A stretch of 64,000 nucleotides of DNA from Pseudomonas hormoni (GTDB lineage Bacteria > Pseudomonadota > Gammaproteobacteria > Pseudomonadales > Pseudomonadaceae). Position numbers and translations under genes: made by a program. Below the pieces are notes generated by a model, which searched no databases, had not been told where the DNA came from, and saw only the letters and a program-made list of their open reading frames with translations. Position 1 is the first letter of the stretch. Each line of letters begins with the position of its first letter. The DNA lies in contig NZ_CP075566.1 of the NCBI RefSeq assembly GCF_018502625.1, forward strand, positions 67,001-131,000. The letters are read 5' to 3'. Shown piece by piece: positions 62,566 through 64,000 of the stretch.

Positions 62566-64000
62566 ATGTCCATCGCGGCAATGCGGCTCATCGGCTTCAT
62601 CCTAGGCATTTTTCTGATCACGCTAGCCGTAAGCATGGCTATTCCCATGATTACGCTGGTGGCCTATGAGCGTAGCGACGAACTGTCGGCCTTTCTCTGG
62701 TCGAGTTTGATTACCTTCATCAGCGGCCTTCTTTTGATCGTGCGTGGGCGCCCTGATACTGGCCAGCTCCGCCCGAGGGATATGTACCTGTTGACGACTG
62801 GCAGTTGGGTGGTGGTCTGTACCTTCGCGGCGTTGCCAATGGTGTTTATCAGTCACATCAGTTACACCGACGCTTTCTTCGAAACGATGTCCGGCATCAC
62901 AACCACGGGCTCAACTGTCCTGAGTGGTTTGGATACCGCTTCACCGGGATTGTTGATCTGGCGCTCGATGCTGCACTGGCTGGGGGGTATCGGCTTCATC
63001 GGCATGGCGGTGGCGATCCTTCCACTGTTGCGAGTGGGTGGCATGCGTCTTTTCCAGACAGAGTCCTCAGACTGGTCGGAGAAAGTGACGCCGCGTTCTC
63101 ATGTGGCAGCCAAGTACATCCTCTTTCTCTATCTGGGACTTACTGGCACCGGGGCTCTGGCACTCTGGATCGCTGGGATGACGCCTTTTGAAGCGGTCAA
63201 CCACGCAATGTCTTTGATCTCTACTGGCGGATTCTCCACTTCGGACGCCTCGCTTGGGCATTGGACGCAGCCAGCGATTCACTGGGTAGCGGTGGTCATC
63301 ATGATTCTGGGTAGCCTGCCCTTTACCTTGTACGTCGCAACATTGCGCGGCCATCGGCGTGTGTTACTGAAGGATCATCAGGTGCGCGGGTTTGTTGGGT
63401 TCCTGATCGTTACCTGGTTGGTAGTGGGCACCTGGTTGTGTTTCCACAGTGATTACACATGGTGGGATGCCTTTCGCATCGTGGCCGTCAATGTGACCTC
63501 GGTCGTTACGACTACCGGCATCGCGGTAGGTGACTACACATTGTGGGGCAGTTTTTCCGTGTTGTTGTTTTTCTACCTGACCTTCGTCGGGGGATGCTCC
63601 GGCTCAACCGCCGGTGGCCTTAAAATTTTCCGCTTTCAGGTTGCCGCTGCGCTGCTCCTGAGTGGCTTGAAACAACTGATTCATCCCCGAGCGGTGATCC
63701 AGAAAAAGTACAACGGCCATTCCATCGATGAGGACGTCTTGCGTTCGCTGTTGACCTTCTCGTTTTTCTTCACAATTACTATTGCTGTGATCGCTTTGGG
63801 GTTGGCGTTGATTGGACTGGATTGGACGACTGCCTTGAGTGGCGCCGCCACCGCAGTATGCAATGTTGGGCCGGGGCTTGGCACGGTCATTGGGCCTGCG
63901 GGCAATTTTGCTTCGTTGCCTGACGCTGCTAAGTGGCTGCTGACCGTCGGCATGCTGCTTGGACGGTTGGAAATTCTGACGGTGCTGGTGATTTTGACAC
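62566..64000 (+). CDS. TrkH-family potassium uptake protein (cut by window end)
   Basis: An open frame of 478 codons to the window end, close to the usual full length of about 485. It is the membrane subunit of a Trk K+ uptake system. The four selectivity-filter loops are visible: TTTGST near residue 112, STGGFS in the second repeat, TTTGIA in the third and NVGPGLG in the fourth, with LHWLGGIGF and GGCSGSTAGGLK. ATG at 62566; ribosome site weak (GCAGG). A partner TrkA-type regulator is not in the window. Confidence 0.93.
   Translation, partial: MSIAAMRLIGFILGIFLITLAVSMAIPMITLVAYERSDELSAFLWSSLITFISGLLLIVRGRPDTGQLRPRDMYLLTTGSWVVVCTFAALPMVFISHISYTDAFFETMSGITTTGSTVLSGLDTASPGLLIWRSMLHWLGGIGFIGMAVAILPLLRVGGMRLFQTESSDWSEKVTPRSHVAAKYILFLYLGLTGTGALALWIAGMTPFEAVNHAMSLISTGGFSTSDASLGHWTQPAIHWVAVVIMILGSLPFTLYVATLRGHRRVLLKDHQVRGFVGFLIVTWLVVGTWLCFHSDYTWWDAFRIVAVNVTSVVTTTGIAVGDYTLWGSFSVLLFFYLTFVGGCSGSTAGGLKIFRFQVAAALLLSGLKQLIHPRAVIQKKYNGHSIDEDVLRSLLTFSFFFTITIAVIALGLALIGLDWTTALSGAATAVCNVGPGLGTVIGPAGNFASLPDAAKWLLTVGMLLGRLEILTVLVILT

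Overview
The window is chromosomal DNA of a fluorescent-group Pseudomonas. The evidence is the gene order (secG, tRNA-Leu, tRNA-fMet, rimP, nusA, infB, rbfA, truB, rpsO, pnp; grpE, dnaK, dnaJ, dapB, carA, carB, greA), GC-rich codon use, REP elements built on the core GCGGGAGCAAGCTCCC, and a tmRNA with the tag ANDENYGQEFSLAA. It splits into an accessory left end, a long conserved core and an accessory right end.

Left end (1-12.2 kb). An HxlR-type regulator is divergent from an Old Yellow Enzyme reductase. Then come the tmRNA gene, two paralogous small secreted proteins, and a lactate locus. In the lactate locus lldR is divergent from lldP, lutA, lutB, lutC and a large D-lactate dehydrogenase; the last four are chained by 1-4 nt overlaps. 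A 17-bp palindrome between lldR and lldP fits an LldR operator.

Core (12.2-44.3 kb). This holds smpB, ratA, rnfH, bamE, fur and recN (with a LexA box), the heat-shock genes grpE, dnaK and dnaJ (with two near-perfect sigma-32 promoters), dapB, carAB (with a terminator-like leader and a TTG start), greA, yhbY, rlmE, ftsH, folP, glmM, tpiA, secG, two tRNAs, and the rimP-to-pnp transcription/translation cluster. RNA structures stand out in front of rpsO and between rpsO and pnp.

Right end (44.4-64 kb). Just after the pnp terminator lies the 5' half of a tRNA-Thr(CGT) that stops in the anticodon arm, followed by about 0.5 kb of gene-free DNA. This looks like the scar of an insertion or rearrangement. 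Beyond it are a pyrophosphatase paralogue with many altered active-site residues, a small acidic protein, a PBP5-type D-Ala-D-Ala carboxypeptidase, an OmpR/EnvZ-type two-component system, a 24-residue single-membrane-span ORF, a TAXI-type TRAP transporter with a DUF1850 protein, a ClC channel/antiporter, a DUF2254 membrane protein, NhaA, a 1138-residue secreted multicopper oxidase with an Ig-like tail, and a TrkH-type potassium transporter cut by the window end.

The most interesting signal is around the two-component system. A tandem box CTTAAY-N4-CTTAAY sits exactly one base upstream of a predicted -35 hexamer at two promoters. One drives the carboxypeptidase gene and the other drives the tiny membrane-protein ORF. 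This suggests a local regulon linking an envelope sensor, a peptidoglycan enzyme and a microprotein.
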